A stretch of DNA of 48,192 bases. Origin: Thaumasiovibrio sp043421945 (lineage in GTDB: Bacteria; Pseudomonadota; Gammaproteobacteria; Enterobacterales; Vibrionaceae). The DNA lies in NCBI GenBank assembly GCA_043421945.1, contig JBHOGO010000026.1:1-48192 (forward strand), given 5' to 3'. Of the stretch, positions 1 through 7,764 are shown one piece after another. The translations under genes were made by a program, and so were the position numbers. A model generated the notes under the pieces. The model saw nothing but the letters and a program-made list of their open reading frames with translations, was not told where the DNA came from and did not search any database. Within the stretch, counting starts at the first letter, position 1; each line of letters starts with the position of its first letter.

Positions 1-80
1 CGCTGGCTCACTGGCGTCTCGAATAAATGATAATTTTCAGGTGCTCAAACACGCATCTTCAAGTTAATTGGGTATAGCGG
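1..80. repeat. Intergenic-type repeat end abutting the transposase remnant
   Basis: On the minus strand the sequence reads TATACCCAATTAACTTGAAG at the point where the transposase frame loses its family resemblance. TATACCCAA ends that are complementary to TTGGGTATA ends are common in short palindromic intergenic repeats of Vibrionaceae; this is from memory and could not be searched. Only one end lies inside the window, so the repeat cannot be delimited. The ATACCC hexamer is shared between the transposase codons for Ile-Pro and the repeat, which suggests a recombination or insertion junction. Confidence 0.4.
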
Positions 81-537
81 TGATCTCATTCGACTTATGT
101 TGAGTTTTTACCTGTCCCATAACCACACCGTTAGCAGTGGCAAATGCGCTAACCATATGGATAGTGGACTTTCGGTCCTCGCGATCATATGACCCTCTAA
201 GTACCTTGCCATCAATAGCGATTAAACCACCTTTAGAGTTCGTGTTTACTGCCTGCATCCACTCTATAAAACAATTTTGGAACTGTGTTGCTTCAATCGA
301 AGAGACGACTCTAGCAATGGTATCGTGAACCGGGATCCCTTCACGAAATAAACCTTTACTCTGTAACCAATCTAGATGAGCTTCACCAAAATCCTCAATA
401 TCTTCCCAGCCATCCATTCCTGCAATGATGGCGCAAACGGTTAAGAACAACACATCAAACAATGGATAAGATATTTTGGCTGATTGACGTGGGTCTTTGA
501 TTATTGCGAAGTACTTTGAAAAGGCATCGATATTCAT
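64..537 (-). pseudogene. ISAs1-family transposase, N-terminal part only
   Basis: This is the first 157 residues of an ISAs1/H-repeat type DDE transposase. The N-terminal helical region includes the hallmark DPR and YPL segments, GMDGWEDIEDFGEAHLDWLQ and GIPVHDTIARV, followed by the start of the catalytic core at AIDGKVLRGS, which carries the first Asp. Full-length family members run to about 370 residues. Here the frame stops just after KSNEITAIP, where normal relatives continue with ELL, so the later catalytic Asp and Glu are gone and the protein should be inactive. The start is placed at position 537 (MNIDAF) rather than 33 bases upstream because family members begin there and a GGGAG lies just ahead. 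It borders the repeat at 1-80. Confidence 0.85.
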
Positions 538-618
538 GAGGAGCTCCCGAAAAAGGGAGTATAAGATCACAAGTAAAACTGATCATTTTGCTCGAAAAAC
601 GTTCATGATCTTGCCCTG
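72..618 (-). mobile_element. Truncated ISAs1-family insertion sequence
   Basis: The element contains the truncated transposase and about 80 bases of upstream sequence. The likely outer end is near 618, where the minus strand reads CAGGGCAAGATC; CAGGGC is the usual start of ISAs1-family terminal repeats. The other end is missing because the element is cut at the junction with the repeat at the window edge. Target duplications therefore cannot be checked. Confidence 0.6.
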
Positions 619-795
619 CTCTTATGGGCACTGTTAGACTCAGTGCTTTGCTTTTCGTTTAAACTTCCAACAAAAACACCCAGCATTATATTGGCTCTCT
701 TCTCTGTTGTCGTAACGGGTATGCTTTATCACTTCAACATTTTATTACCTTATGAAGAGTGGCTATTGCGTGGTATGCCGCCTCGGCCTTTCTAA
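619..795 (+). pseudogene. Possible 3' remnant of a membrane protein gene cut by the IS
   Basis: Immediately outside the inferred IS end, one plus-strand frame runs for 58 codons without a start codon and ends at 795. It contains a Lys/Pro/Thr-rich loop, a hydrophobic stretch of about 20 residues (SIILALFSVVVTGML) and a C-terminal tail ending MPPRPF. This is what the tail of an interrupted inner membrane protein would look like. I do not recognise the family. A minus-strand frame overlaps 734-795, so only one can be genuine. Confidence is low. Confidence 0.25.
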
Positions 796-819
796 GGACC
801 CCTTGTCTCTGAGATGCCT

Positions 820-1080
820 TCAATATAGCCTCACCCATAATGGCGCTTCTGATGCCAACACTAAACGGTAGTATGAATGTAGCAATATTTGATCAGTCTC
901 CCCGCTGACTAATAAATTTTCGCTCACTTCTTCATTTTGTATCACTAGCAAAGCATCTATATCGCAATCCAATAAAATAAACTCTTCCCTTTCAAGTATG
1001 TGCTTCATTGCTAGTTCCCTGATTTTATTTAGACATACTTGGCTTATCTGCTCAACATACATAGTCTCTATAATTTCCAT
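820..1080 (-). CDS. Unknown small acidic protein, possibly frameshifted
   Basis: This frame encodes about 86 residues from the Met at 1080, beginning MEIIETMYVEQ. It is acidic and probably helical, with no signal peptide or known motif. The Met at 1104 is an alternative start; the Met at 1080 is only weakly supported by an AAGG a few bases upstream. Close to its end, another minus-strand frame (734-838) gives 34 further protein-like residues starting MGEAILKASQ. The two may be parts of one gene of about 115 codons broken by a frameshift. Its position beside a truncated IS fits a decaying region. I do not recognise it, and it may not be a gene. Confidence 0.3.
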   Translation of the reverse strand: MEIIETMYVEQISQVCLNKIRELAMKHILEREEFILLDCDIDALLVIQNEEVSENLLVSGETDQILLHSYYRLVLASEAPLWVRLY

Positions 1081-1372
1081 TATACCTTGCAAAACAAAAT
1101 ACATTTACGTTATGCCTGACTATTTCTACCTCATTTTTGGAATGAAAGGCAGAATGTTAATCATCAGGCTAAATAAATGAGACCGACAACGTAGTTATTC
1201 ATTTGCTGTTACATCCCTTCTCGAGTCATTGTCCACCCCGTGGCCATAGCGACACCCGTTACATGAAAATACCTTAATTTCATCGTGATACTTCACATTT
1301 CTCGCCACTCCAAGATGAATAGAAATAGGCATAATAGGCATTATTTTTCGTTGCTTAAATTCGGAAGGTAGA

Positions 1373-2020
1373 ATGAAGCATTTTGCACTAATAGGCTTGT
1401 TGCCTCTCTTTTCTTTGGCTAATACCCTTGTCGTCACCAATCCCTCAGGGGAATTTGTGAAAGCCATTCCGCTTGAGAATGGTTTTCACTACCAAGTCAT
1501 GAGCGATACAAAAGCCTCGCAGCTTCAACAACAGCACCGCTTACAACAGCTCGAAAGTACACTCCAATCAGAGCTTTCTAGCCACGATTTGAAGCCTATC
1601 GACACCTCCCCCTTCCCTTTGGCTACTTCAGGAGGATCTGGGCAAACGACCGAAGTGCCCATGACAATACCCAGTGCCGTTGCAGGAACGAAGGCAAGCA
1701 CGGTGATAACAGAAGAGCCGATGGTAGCTCCCAAGAATATTGTACAAACCGAAGAGTCTCGTCGCTTACACGACGAGTACCGACGACTCATCGAAAGGCA
1801 GATGTCCCAGCCACCTCGCGACTATTGCATCGTCGCGCTACAGCTTTCTTCTATTGGACGAGTACAATCCGCGAAGATAACCGAAGGGGCTCCACAAAGC
1901 TGCCAAGCCATTATTACCGCTATTCATCGTGTCCCGCACTTCCCAATGCCATTAGATCCCATTAGCTTACCTGCCGCTAGGTTTTCATCCATTGCCTTCT
2001 CACCAAAACGTAGCTGGTAA
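1373..2020 (+). CDS. Secreted protein with a TolA C-terminal-like domain
   Basis: The 215-residue product starts with a signal peptide (residues 1-17, cleavage plausible after FSLA). Next come a Gln-rich helix at about 48-65, a Pro/Ser/Thr-rich linker to about 125 and a compact domain at 126-212. That domain resembles domain III of TolA. It has an amphipathic helix ending RRLIERQM, then CIVALQLSSIGRVQ (Cys152), GAPQSC (Cys177), a short helix and a closing strand FSSIAFSPK. The two cysteines sit where TolA has its disulfide. There is no N-terminal TolA anchor or long helical domain, so it is a stand-alone periplasmic TolA-III-like protein. A GGAAGG ribosome site lies ahead of the start. It is followed by the NlpE-like gene in the same direction. 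The function is unknown; the domain assignment comes from pattern only. Confidence 0.75.
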   Translation: MKHFALIGLLPLFSLANTLVVTNPSGEFVKAIPLENGFHYQVMSDTKASQLQQQHRLQQLESTLQSELSSHDLKPIDTSPFPLATSGGSGQTTEVPMTIPSAVAGTKASTVITEEPMVAPKNIVQTEESRRLHDEYRRLIERQMSQPPRDYCIVALQLSSIGRVQSAKITEGAPQSCQAIITAIHRVPHFPMPLDPISLPAARFSSIAFSPKRSW

Positions 2021-2274
2021 TCATTTTAGAATGATGACTAAAGTATTTTGACCAATGGCCACTTCCGCATAGTGAGAGGGTTCACCACCTGCACGATGGT
2101 CACTTTCACTAGCGGAAAATGGGCGTTTTAAGCAATAAAGTGATCTTAGTCCCGCAAATATCATCGGAAATGGCGCAATACAACTCCTGACATAGCGATG
2201 ACCCAAGCCTCAGCGATTGATCGATAGAATAGCGGCATACTTCGAACACACGAGTTACCTCGTAAGGAATTCCG

Positions 2275-2802
2275 ATGAAAAAGACACTATTACTCATCAT
2301 TCTCGCTACTCTTGTTACAGCAGGTTGTAAGCAGAAAGAACAGCATTCACCCTCTGTCGATTCAGAAGAGACACATACCATCATTAACATGACAGAAGCT
2401 GAGCACGCAGAAAGTTCATCCATCGAAGTCGACACACAAGAGGTGCTTTCAGAATCGCACCCCTCTGAGAAGCTGAGCAACATCGCTCCCCCAGCTCACA
2501 ATGCAAGAGATGCCCTCGACTGGGCGGGAACCTACACTGGCACCCTACCTTGTGATGATTGTGAAGGTATTGCGACGACGGTAACACTGAGCCCGAATGG
2601 TGCATTTCAACTATCCCAAATTTATTTAGGCAAAGAAGAGAGGCATTCAACTGAAGGGGATTTTGCTTGGAACGACCAAGGTAACACGATTACCGCCAAT
2701 GAGTTTTCGTTCTTTGTATCCGAAAATCGTCTCATTCAACTCGATAAGTCAGGTAATCGCATGACAGGTGATCTCGCTGATTATTACGAGTTGCGTAAAT
2801 AA
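2275..2802 (+). CDS. nlpE: NlpE-like outer membrane lipoprotein
   Basis: The 175-residue lipoprotein has a lipobox LVTAGC with lipidated Cys18, an acidic Ser/Glu-rich linker to about residue 80, and an NlpE N-terminal-type domain from about 84. The domain carries the signature AGTYTGTLPCDDCEGI with a CXXC pair (Cys93, Cys96), then GAFQLSQIYLGK and GDFAWNDQGNTI. In E. coli, NlpE senses surface contact and envelope faults and signals to CpxA. This protein lacks the second, C-terminal domain of E. coli NlpE, as many Vibrionaceae homologues do. AAGGA precedes the start. It lies 254 bases after the TolA-like gene and is closed by a terminator, so it probably has its own promoter. The linkage of two envelope proteins suggests an envelope role, which is inference. 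Confidence 0.8.
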   Translation: MKKTLLLIILATLVTAGCKQKEQHSPSVDSEETHTIINMTEAEHAESSSIEVDTQEVLSESHPSEKLSNIAPPAHNARDALDWAGTYTGTLPCDDCEGIATTVTLSPNGAFQLSQIYLGKEERHSTEGDFAWNDQGNTITANEFSFFVSENRLIQLDKSGNRMTGDLADYYELRK

Positions 2803-2867
2803 TTTTACGTTTTACGCCAAAATCCAGCTCTTTGAATGAAATAAAAGGGCGATGAAGACTAAACATA

Positions 2868-2902
2868 AGGGCTGTACTCTCTCTTGAGTATGGCTCTTTT
2901 TA
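2868..2902 (+). terminator. Rho-independent terminator after nlpE-like gene
   Basis: A 12-bp stem (AGGGCTGTACTC with GAGTATGGCTCT, including G-U pairs) has a six-base loop and is followed by TTTTT. It lies 66 bases after the stop codon. Confidence 0.7.
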
Positions 2903-3525
2903 CCTGCCAACATTCTTGAGCATGAAGCACAGCATATAAGACAGCACTGCACAAATAGTGCGCCTACACTTGCTTTATCGCGATTTTGGAGAAGGAATAG
3001 GTCAAGCGTTGCGTTTTATCATAATAAACGATGCTGTGTTCTCATCATTCTGTATGACAAAATACCAGTCCGTGAACACGCTGAGCTTTTTTATTCCCTC
3101 TATCGACCCTATTTACGCTACCTCTCTTGTTTTTCATCAAAAGCGACCAAAAAGCGAAATATGTCAAAGTATTAATGAAAGAGCACCAACTCTTGCACAT
3201 GTAACCCTGCTTCAGCACCCAGAACCCAATATCTTGCCTACGAAACAAATCAAACCGTTAACTGCGTCACTTCCAAATTTTGACTCCGAATTTGTAATAC
3301 TTAATACTACAATAGTGTGAAATAACCTGCATATCTACATGGGTAGGGCGAGTGGAACACTCCTATCAACACAACGCCTTAATGACCTCAACAGTCTTGA
3401 CGTTGCACCCTATCAAACCTTTGACGATGGCTGTAAGTACCAATGAATCATTGACCTTATTAGAGAAAGTGCGCCATGGGTCAATGTTACTCACTCATGC
3501 AAAACCAGGCATAAGGATGGCATAA
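2903..3525 (+). other. Gap without a convincing gene, upstream of symporter
   Basis: A frame at 2958-3320 (120 codons, GTG start) has no ribosome site and no protein-like pattern. A second short frame ends at 3446 (MGRASGTLLS to FDDGCKYQ, 35 codons from 3339); it looks more protein-like but I do not recognise it. The stretch may hold the decayed remains of a gene that preceded the symporter. AAGGATGG at about 3513-3520 is the ribosome site of the symporter. Confidence 0.4.
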
Positions 3526-5211
3526 ATGCTCTATGAATATCTCGTAATCCTAGGTTACTTCTCTCTCATTGTTGGTATTGGTTTTACCTTCAAAAAATTA
3601 GCGAACCGTTCGACCAGTGATTACTTCCGTGGTGGTGGTAAGATGCTATGGTGGATGGTGGGCTCGACCGCGTTCATGACCCAGTTTTCTGCTTGGACAT
3701 TTACCGGTGCCGCAGGTAAGGCCTTTTCTGATGGCTTTGCGGTTGCTTTCGTGTTCATTGCTAACGCTCTCGCTTATCTTGTTGGTTTCTTATACTTCTC
3801 TCATCGTTACCGCCAAATGAGAGTCGATACACCAACAGAGGGTGTTCGCCGTCGCTTTGGGCATCATAATGAGCAGTTCTTCTCGTGGGCGCTCATTATA
3901 TTCAGCTTCCTAAACGCAGGAGTGTGGCTAAACGCGCTTGGTGTATTTGCGAGTGCCGTGTTCAACTCTGATCTCAATACGACAATTATCCTCACCGGCT
4001 TTGCCGTGCTGATTATCTCGGTAATTGCGGGGGCTTGGGGCGTGGTAGCATCAGACTTTATCCAAACACTTGTTGTTGCGGTCGTCTCCGTCGCCTGTGC
4101 TGTCGTCGCCGTCATCGCCGTGGGCGGACCATCAAAGATTGTTACGGAGTTCCCAGATAGCTTTGTCATGGGACCTGACATGAACTACCCATTATTACTC
4201 GTCTGCTCATTTATCTTCTTCATCGTCAAACAGTTACAAAGTGTCAACAACATGCAAGATTCCTATCGATTCTTGAATGCAAAAGATACAAAAAACGCAC
4301 GTAAAGCTGCACTTCTAGCCATGGTTTTAATGGCAGTAGGTAGTATCATCTGGTTTATTCCACCTTGGGCCTCGGCGATCTTATACCCAGACGCCCCTGC
4401 CGCTTACCCTCAACTTGGTGGAAAAGCGCGTGATGCGGTTTATCTGGTCTTTGCTAAAAATGCAATGCCAGTCGGTACTATCGGATTACTGCTTGCTGGT
4501 CTGTTCGCAGCAACAATGTCTTCAATGGATTCTGCGCTAAACCGAAACTCAGGTATCTTTGTACGAAGTATCTATCAACCTCTCATTGCGAAAGGCAGCG
4601 CTACAGATGCTCAGCTACTTAAAGTAGGTAAAATAGTCAGTTTCATAAGCGGTATTTTAGTTATCTGTGTTGGGGTGTTCTTTAGTTCACTCAAGGAGCT
4701 TAGCCTCTTTGAACTCATGATGTTCGTTTCTTCCATGGTGCAAGTGCCTCTATTAGTGCCACTGTTCTTTGGCATGCTCATAAAACGCACCCCTAACTGG
4801 GCGCCTTGGGCGACTGTCATCGTCGGTATGTTTGTCTCTTGGTTAATGACGAATGTTGTTACTGCCGATGTTGTTGCTAGTTGGTTCGGTGTCGAAGGGC
4901 TAACAGGTCGCGAGGCAAGTGAGTTACGTGTTGCAGCGACGATCGCAGGTCACCTATTCATTACCACTAGCTTCTTCTTTGCCACAAGTTTATTTTACAA
5001 AGAAGAAAAAGATGTGCACCGCAAAGAGACAGATGAGTTCTTCAAAGATGTTGAAACCCCCGTCATCTCGGAATCTGAGTATGATGAAATTGATGCAGAG
5101 CAACGCAACAAACTCGGCAGCATGGTGATGTATATGGGGCTCGGTTTGCTCGCCATGATAGCGATACCTAACCCTCTTTGGGGCGCTTCGTGTTTTTACT
5201 CTGTGCGATAG
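3526..5211 (+). CDS. Sodium:solute symporter, C-terminus frameshifted
   Basis: This is an SSS/SLC5-family inner membrane carrier with about 13 membrane helices. It starts MLYEYLVILGYFSLIVGIGF and has the family segments STSDYFRGGGKMLWWMVGST, AWGVVASDFIQT and NRNSGIFVRS. It is a close paralogue of the symporter at 44250-46019, and the two align almost without gaps. The frame stops after NPLWGASCFYSVR, while the paralogue continues into a last membrane helix. Adding one G to the GGGG run at 5180-5183 restores LWGR, FVFLLCAIVIFTIGWVLKKS and a tail ending at the stop at 5289-5291, giving about 588 residues as in the paralogue. It is therefore either a recent pseudogene or a one-base sequence error. 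The substrate is unknown; the paralogue's neighbours suggest uronates or oligouronides. Confidence 0.85.
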   Translation: MLYEYLVILGYFSLIVGIGFTFKKLANRSTSDYFRGGGKMLWWMVGSTAFMTQFSAWTFTGAAGKAFSDGFAVAFVFIANALAYLVGFLYFSHRYRQMRVDTPTEGVRRRFGHHNEQFFSWALIIFSFLNAGVWLNALGVFASAVFNSDLNTTIILTGFAVLIISVIAGAWGVVASDFIQTLVVAVVSVACAVVAVIAVGGPSKIVTEFPDSFVMGPDMNYPLLLVCSFIFFIVKQLQSVNNMQDSYRFLNAKDTKNARKAALLAMVLMAVGSIIWFIPPWASAILYPDAPAAYPQLGGKARDAVYLVFAKNAMPVGTIGLLLAGLFAATMSSMDSALNRNSGIFVRSIYQPLIAKGSATDAQLLKVGKIVSFISGILVICVGVFFSSLKELSLFELMMFVSSMVQVPLLVPLFFGMLIKRTPNWAPWATVIVGMFVSWLMTNVVTADVVASWFGVEGLTGREASELRVAATIAGHLFITTSFFFATSLFYKEEKDVHRKETDEFFKDVETPVISESEYDEIDAEQRNKLGSMVMYMGLGLLAMIAIPNPLWGASCFYSVR

Positions 5212-5305
5212 TGATTTTCACGATTGGCTGGGTGCTCAAGAAAAGTGCAAATGTGGCTCCCTCAACCAATACCGAATCCGTTAATGGATAGATAGTCCAC
5301 CATAT

Positions 5306-5348
5306 GGACGTAGATGACTTCAGAGTCATCTACGTCCCTTCATTTTTT
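5306..5348 (+). terminator. Strong Rho-independent terminator after symporter
   Basis: A perfect 14-bp stem GGACGTAGATGACT / AGTCATCTACGTCC has loop TCAG, followed by CTTCATTTTTT. It sits 15 bases after the restored stop codon at 5291, which supports the longer reading of the symporter gene. Confidence 0.9.
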
Positions 5349-5507
5349 CTACTGTGCTCATACTTAATCACCTGACGTGCTATATAGCGATGATTGGCTG
5401 CTTGCCACCATCCAGATAATCAAGTTCTTAATGAACCTAGATGTCTAACGAACTCAATATAAACTGAAACTCAAGAGCCTAATACCGACTAACCCTTTAC
5501 CACAGAG
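5349..5507. other. Intergenic, nothing recognised
   Basis: This is the convergent intergenic stretch between the terminators of the symporter and of the outer membrane protein gene. No reading frame, repeat or structured element was seen. Confidence 0.5.
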
Positions 5508-5538
5508 ACAAAAACACCTCGCATTAGAGCGAGGTGTT
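5508..5538 (-). terminator. Terminator for the D15-like gene
   Basis: A 10-bp perfect stem AACACCTCGC / GCGAGGTGTT has a six-base loop. Reading on the minus strand it is followed by a T run, and it lies 40 bases after the stop codon at 5578. Confidence 0.85.
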
Positions 5539-5577
5539 AATTATCAGCGAGTGACGCTACTCACTTGGTAAAACAAT

Positions 5578-6714
5578 TTAGAACGCTTCTTGAATACCTA
5601 CATAGAAGCCATTGTTATCATCATTACCATACGCAATATCTAAACGGAAATGCACTTTTGCTTGTGGCTGAATCGCATAACGAATCCCTGCTCCGGCAGA
5701 ATAGTAAAGCTTGTCATTATCATATGCTTTGGCCGTATCACCAACCAATGTTGCTGCACCGCCGAAGCCTACCAGTTTCCACTTATCAGAAATATGGTAA
5801 CGGTATTCAGCTTGTGCCGCATAAAGCTCTTCGCCCATATACTCACCAGCATTGAAGCCACGCAGTATATTGTTACGACCTAAGAAAGACTGGGCTGCAA
5901 CTGGCGCACCATGCTCAACAATGTTGGCAACGGCATGCAGTGCCAGTACATCGTTGGTATTAACGGTTTTATAGTGACGTCCATCGATACGTAGTTGCTT
6001 GGAGTTGTACTCACCACCTAACGCTTTCAAGCTCGCTGAAGGCGTTAACTCCACCATGCTACCGCTCATTGGGTAGAAATTATTATCTCGCGTATCGTAG
6101 CTTACTGATAAAAACACTCCGGCCATATTGGTTTTACCCATCTGACGCTCAGTGACAAAGTCATCACCTAGTGCATTATCACCATCGGCGGTGTTACGCC
6201 CCCAGTAACCGCCACCACCAAACCAGAAGTTATGACCAATATCAAACATTAGGCGCTGTCCAATAACCAAATTGTCTGACGTATAATCAATATCAGCATT
6301 TGAGTCACAGCCTTCACTTGAATCTGTGCAACTTTGCTTAAACGAGTTTTTTACATGCCAGTTGCCTATAAATGAAATACTACGAATAGTATCGTTGCGC
6401 AGTGATGCATTGTTCATTATCCACGCATTGTAACTATTATTTGACGTATATTGACCACCAAGCATGAGTTGCGAAGGACGACTATGTTCATCGGCCTGGT
6501 AAAGATACGAAGCATTGATACCTAAACCAGTGCCCATCGATGGGCTAGACGAGATCATAGGGGCGATAGCAAACGCTTTTGATTTTTCTTTCACATCGTC
6601 TTCTACGGCGGCCACTTCCTGGGTATCAGCTTCTTTATTTTCAACTTCTTTAGCTTCTGCCAAGCCAGCGCTCAAAAACACACCTGCAAGGAGCATGTAC
6701 ATTAAATTATTCAT
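5578..6714 (-). CDS. BamA/TamA-type (D15 surface antigen) outer membrane barrel
   Basis: The 378-residue exported protein has a signal peptide (MNNLMYMLLAGVFLSAGLAEA), a short charged Glu/Lys/Asp stretch, then a beta-barrel from about residue 45 to a C-terminal Phe (GIQEAF). The segment FLGRNNILRGFNAGEY contains the L/VRGF loop motif of the Omp85/BamA/TamA/D15 superfamily. The protein is too short to hold BamA-like POTRA repeats, so it is a barrel-only member with unknown cargo. The start at 6714 is preferred to the in-frame Met 33 bases upstream, because that one lies inside the terminator hairpin and 6714 begins a clean signal peptide with a GGA ahead. It follows the 249-residue exported protein on the same strand. 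Confidence 0.85.
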   Translation of the reverse strand: MNNLMYMLLAGVFLSAGLAEAKEVENKEADTQEVAAVEDDVKEKSKAFAIAPMISSSPSMGTGLGINASYLYQADEHSRPSQLMLGGQYTSNNSYNAWIMNNASLRNDTIRSISFIGNWHVKNSFKQSCTDSSEGCDSNADIDYTSDNLVIGQRLMFDIGHNFWFGGGGYWGRNTADGDNALGDDFVTERQMGKTNMAGVFLSVSYDTRDNNFYPMSGSMVELTPSASLKALGGEYNSKQLRIDGRHYKTVNTNDVLALHAVANIVEHGAPVAAQSFLGRNNILRGFNAGEYMGEELYAAQAEYRYHISDKWKLVGFGGAATLVGDTAKAYDNDKLYYSAGAGIRYAIQPQAKVHFRLDIAYGNDDNNGFYVGIQEAF

Positions 6715-6727
6715 TATTAATTCCAGC

Positions 6728-6760
6728 AAAAAAATCCCTCGAACCAAAGTCCGAGGGATT
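6728..6760 (-). terminator. Terminator or attenuator directly ahead of the D15-like gene
   Basis: On the minus strand AATCCCTCG and CGAGGGATT form a 9-bp stem with a 10-base loop, followed by a run of seven T. It lies 32 bases after the stop of the upstream gene and its T run ends 14 bases before the ATG of the next. The downstream gene is therefore expressed by read-through, by a promoter within the hairpin, or by relief of termination. Confidence 0.85.
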
Positions 6761-6792
6761 AAATAGAAAGGGTATAATTAATTAAAAATTAA

Positions 6793-7542
6793 TTAGAAGA
6801 ACCACTTCACGCCAACTTCTGCAGTCAGTTCCTTATCGCCTTTGTCTTTAATACCACCAGCAGTAATATCTTCTGAACCATAAGCAATTTTAGCGAGTAG
6901 CCACTGTGTACGGTTAGATTTGATTGGCGCATTCAATAGTACATTGAACTTGGTTGACTCCATCTCTAGGTTATCACCAGATACGTTCATGTACTCAGGC
7001 CATGCCTGGATGAAAGCACCAGTATCTCCCATTGGGATCGAAGCGAATAAATTAAGCATGTAACCGTCAACAGATTCACCGCTAATTTCGCCAGCCGTGT
7101 AGTTCGCATTAGGGAAAACCATAATACCACCAGTGTACATTGGGTTAATAAGACCAATTGCACCAACAGAGGCTAATTTTGCATTTGTCACATCATTGTG
7201 AATCGCATCGGCCATAAAGCCAACACTTGGGAATAGAGAGTTGTTAATCGCATGTACTTGGAAATACTGCGCGCGGCCATTTTTGTAGTTAAGCCCGAAC
7301 TTATCTTCATCAGAGTGTTTTTCACCAAAGTTACCTTCAACGAAACCTGCAAACTGAGTACTTTCGTTCCATGCACCAGTGAACATTGAAGAAACGCGGA
7401 TATCCGCTTCAGAAGTCACGTATATTGCAGCTTGGGTATAAACTTTAGTCAGGTCTGAAGGATCAATAATATCGTCTTCAGCAAGTACAGGGGCAGCAGA
7501 AAGCGCTGCAAGAATAGAGGCAGAAACTAATAATTTTTTCAT
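6793..7542 (-). CDS. Exported beta-barrel-like protein of unknown function
   Basis: The 249-residue product starts MKKLLVSASILAALSAAPVLAEDD, a typical signal peptide with cleavage after VLA. The remainder is rich in alternating strands with many Gly, Asn and aromatic residues and ends in VKWFF; a terminal Phe after alternating hydrophobics is the usual BAM recognition signal of outer membrane barrels. No porin family could be named. The start at 7542 is chosen over the longer frame to 7647, whose extra 35 residues are Cys-rich and unlike a protein; AGAAGA precedes 7542. The gene directly precedes the D15-like barrel gene, so the two may work together in the outer membrane, but this is inference. 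Confidence 0.75.
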   Translation of the reverse strand: MKKLLVSASILAALSAAPVLAEDDIIDPSDLTKVYTQAAIYVTSEADIRVSSMFTGAWNESTQFAGFVEGNFGEKHSDEDKFGLNYKNGRAQYFQVHAINNSLFPSVGFMADAIHNDVTNAKLASVGAIGLINPMYTGGIMVFPNANYTAGEISGESVDGYMLNLFASIPMGDTGAFIQAWPEYMNVSGDNLEMESTKFNVLLNAPIKSNRTQWLLAKIAYGSEDITAGGIKDKGDKELTAEVGVKWFF

Positions 7543-7764
7543 TTTAAATCTTCTAATACAACAAAAACAACAACATGATTCATCATGATATGAATCAAAA
7601 ACTACGGCAGTGACACCCTTCAAATTGAAAGTAGGGAGACTGAACAAATTCAGCCTATATTCAGGTTTAGTTACTGAACATAAGCTGAATCCGCAGTGTA
7701 AAGATTGAACTATTCATCAGTGGCTGCCATTCTGTGATCAGTCTGGCAACCTACCTCGAATTAA

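Noticed and set aside
1195..1467. Minus-strand frame overlapping the TolA-like gene
   Set aside because: It overlaps a well supported gene with signal peptide and ribosome site, and has no recognisable pattern.
2021..2206. 61-codon minus-strand frame between the TolA-like and NlpE-like genes
   Set aside because: No ribosome site and no protein-like features; treated as intergenic.
2958..3320. 120-codon plus-strand frame before the symporter
   Set aside because: GTG start without ribosome site, composition unlike a protein, and no motif; kept only as part of a noncoding or decayed stretch.
7700..7764. Hairpin GGTTGCCA / TGGCAGCC after the RND gene as terminator
   Set aside because: Contains a mismatch-type pair, has a long loop and no T run.
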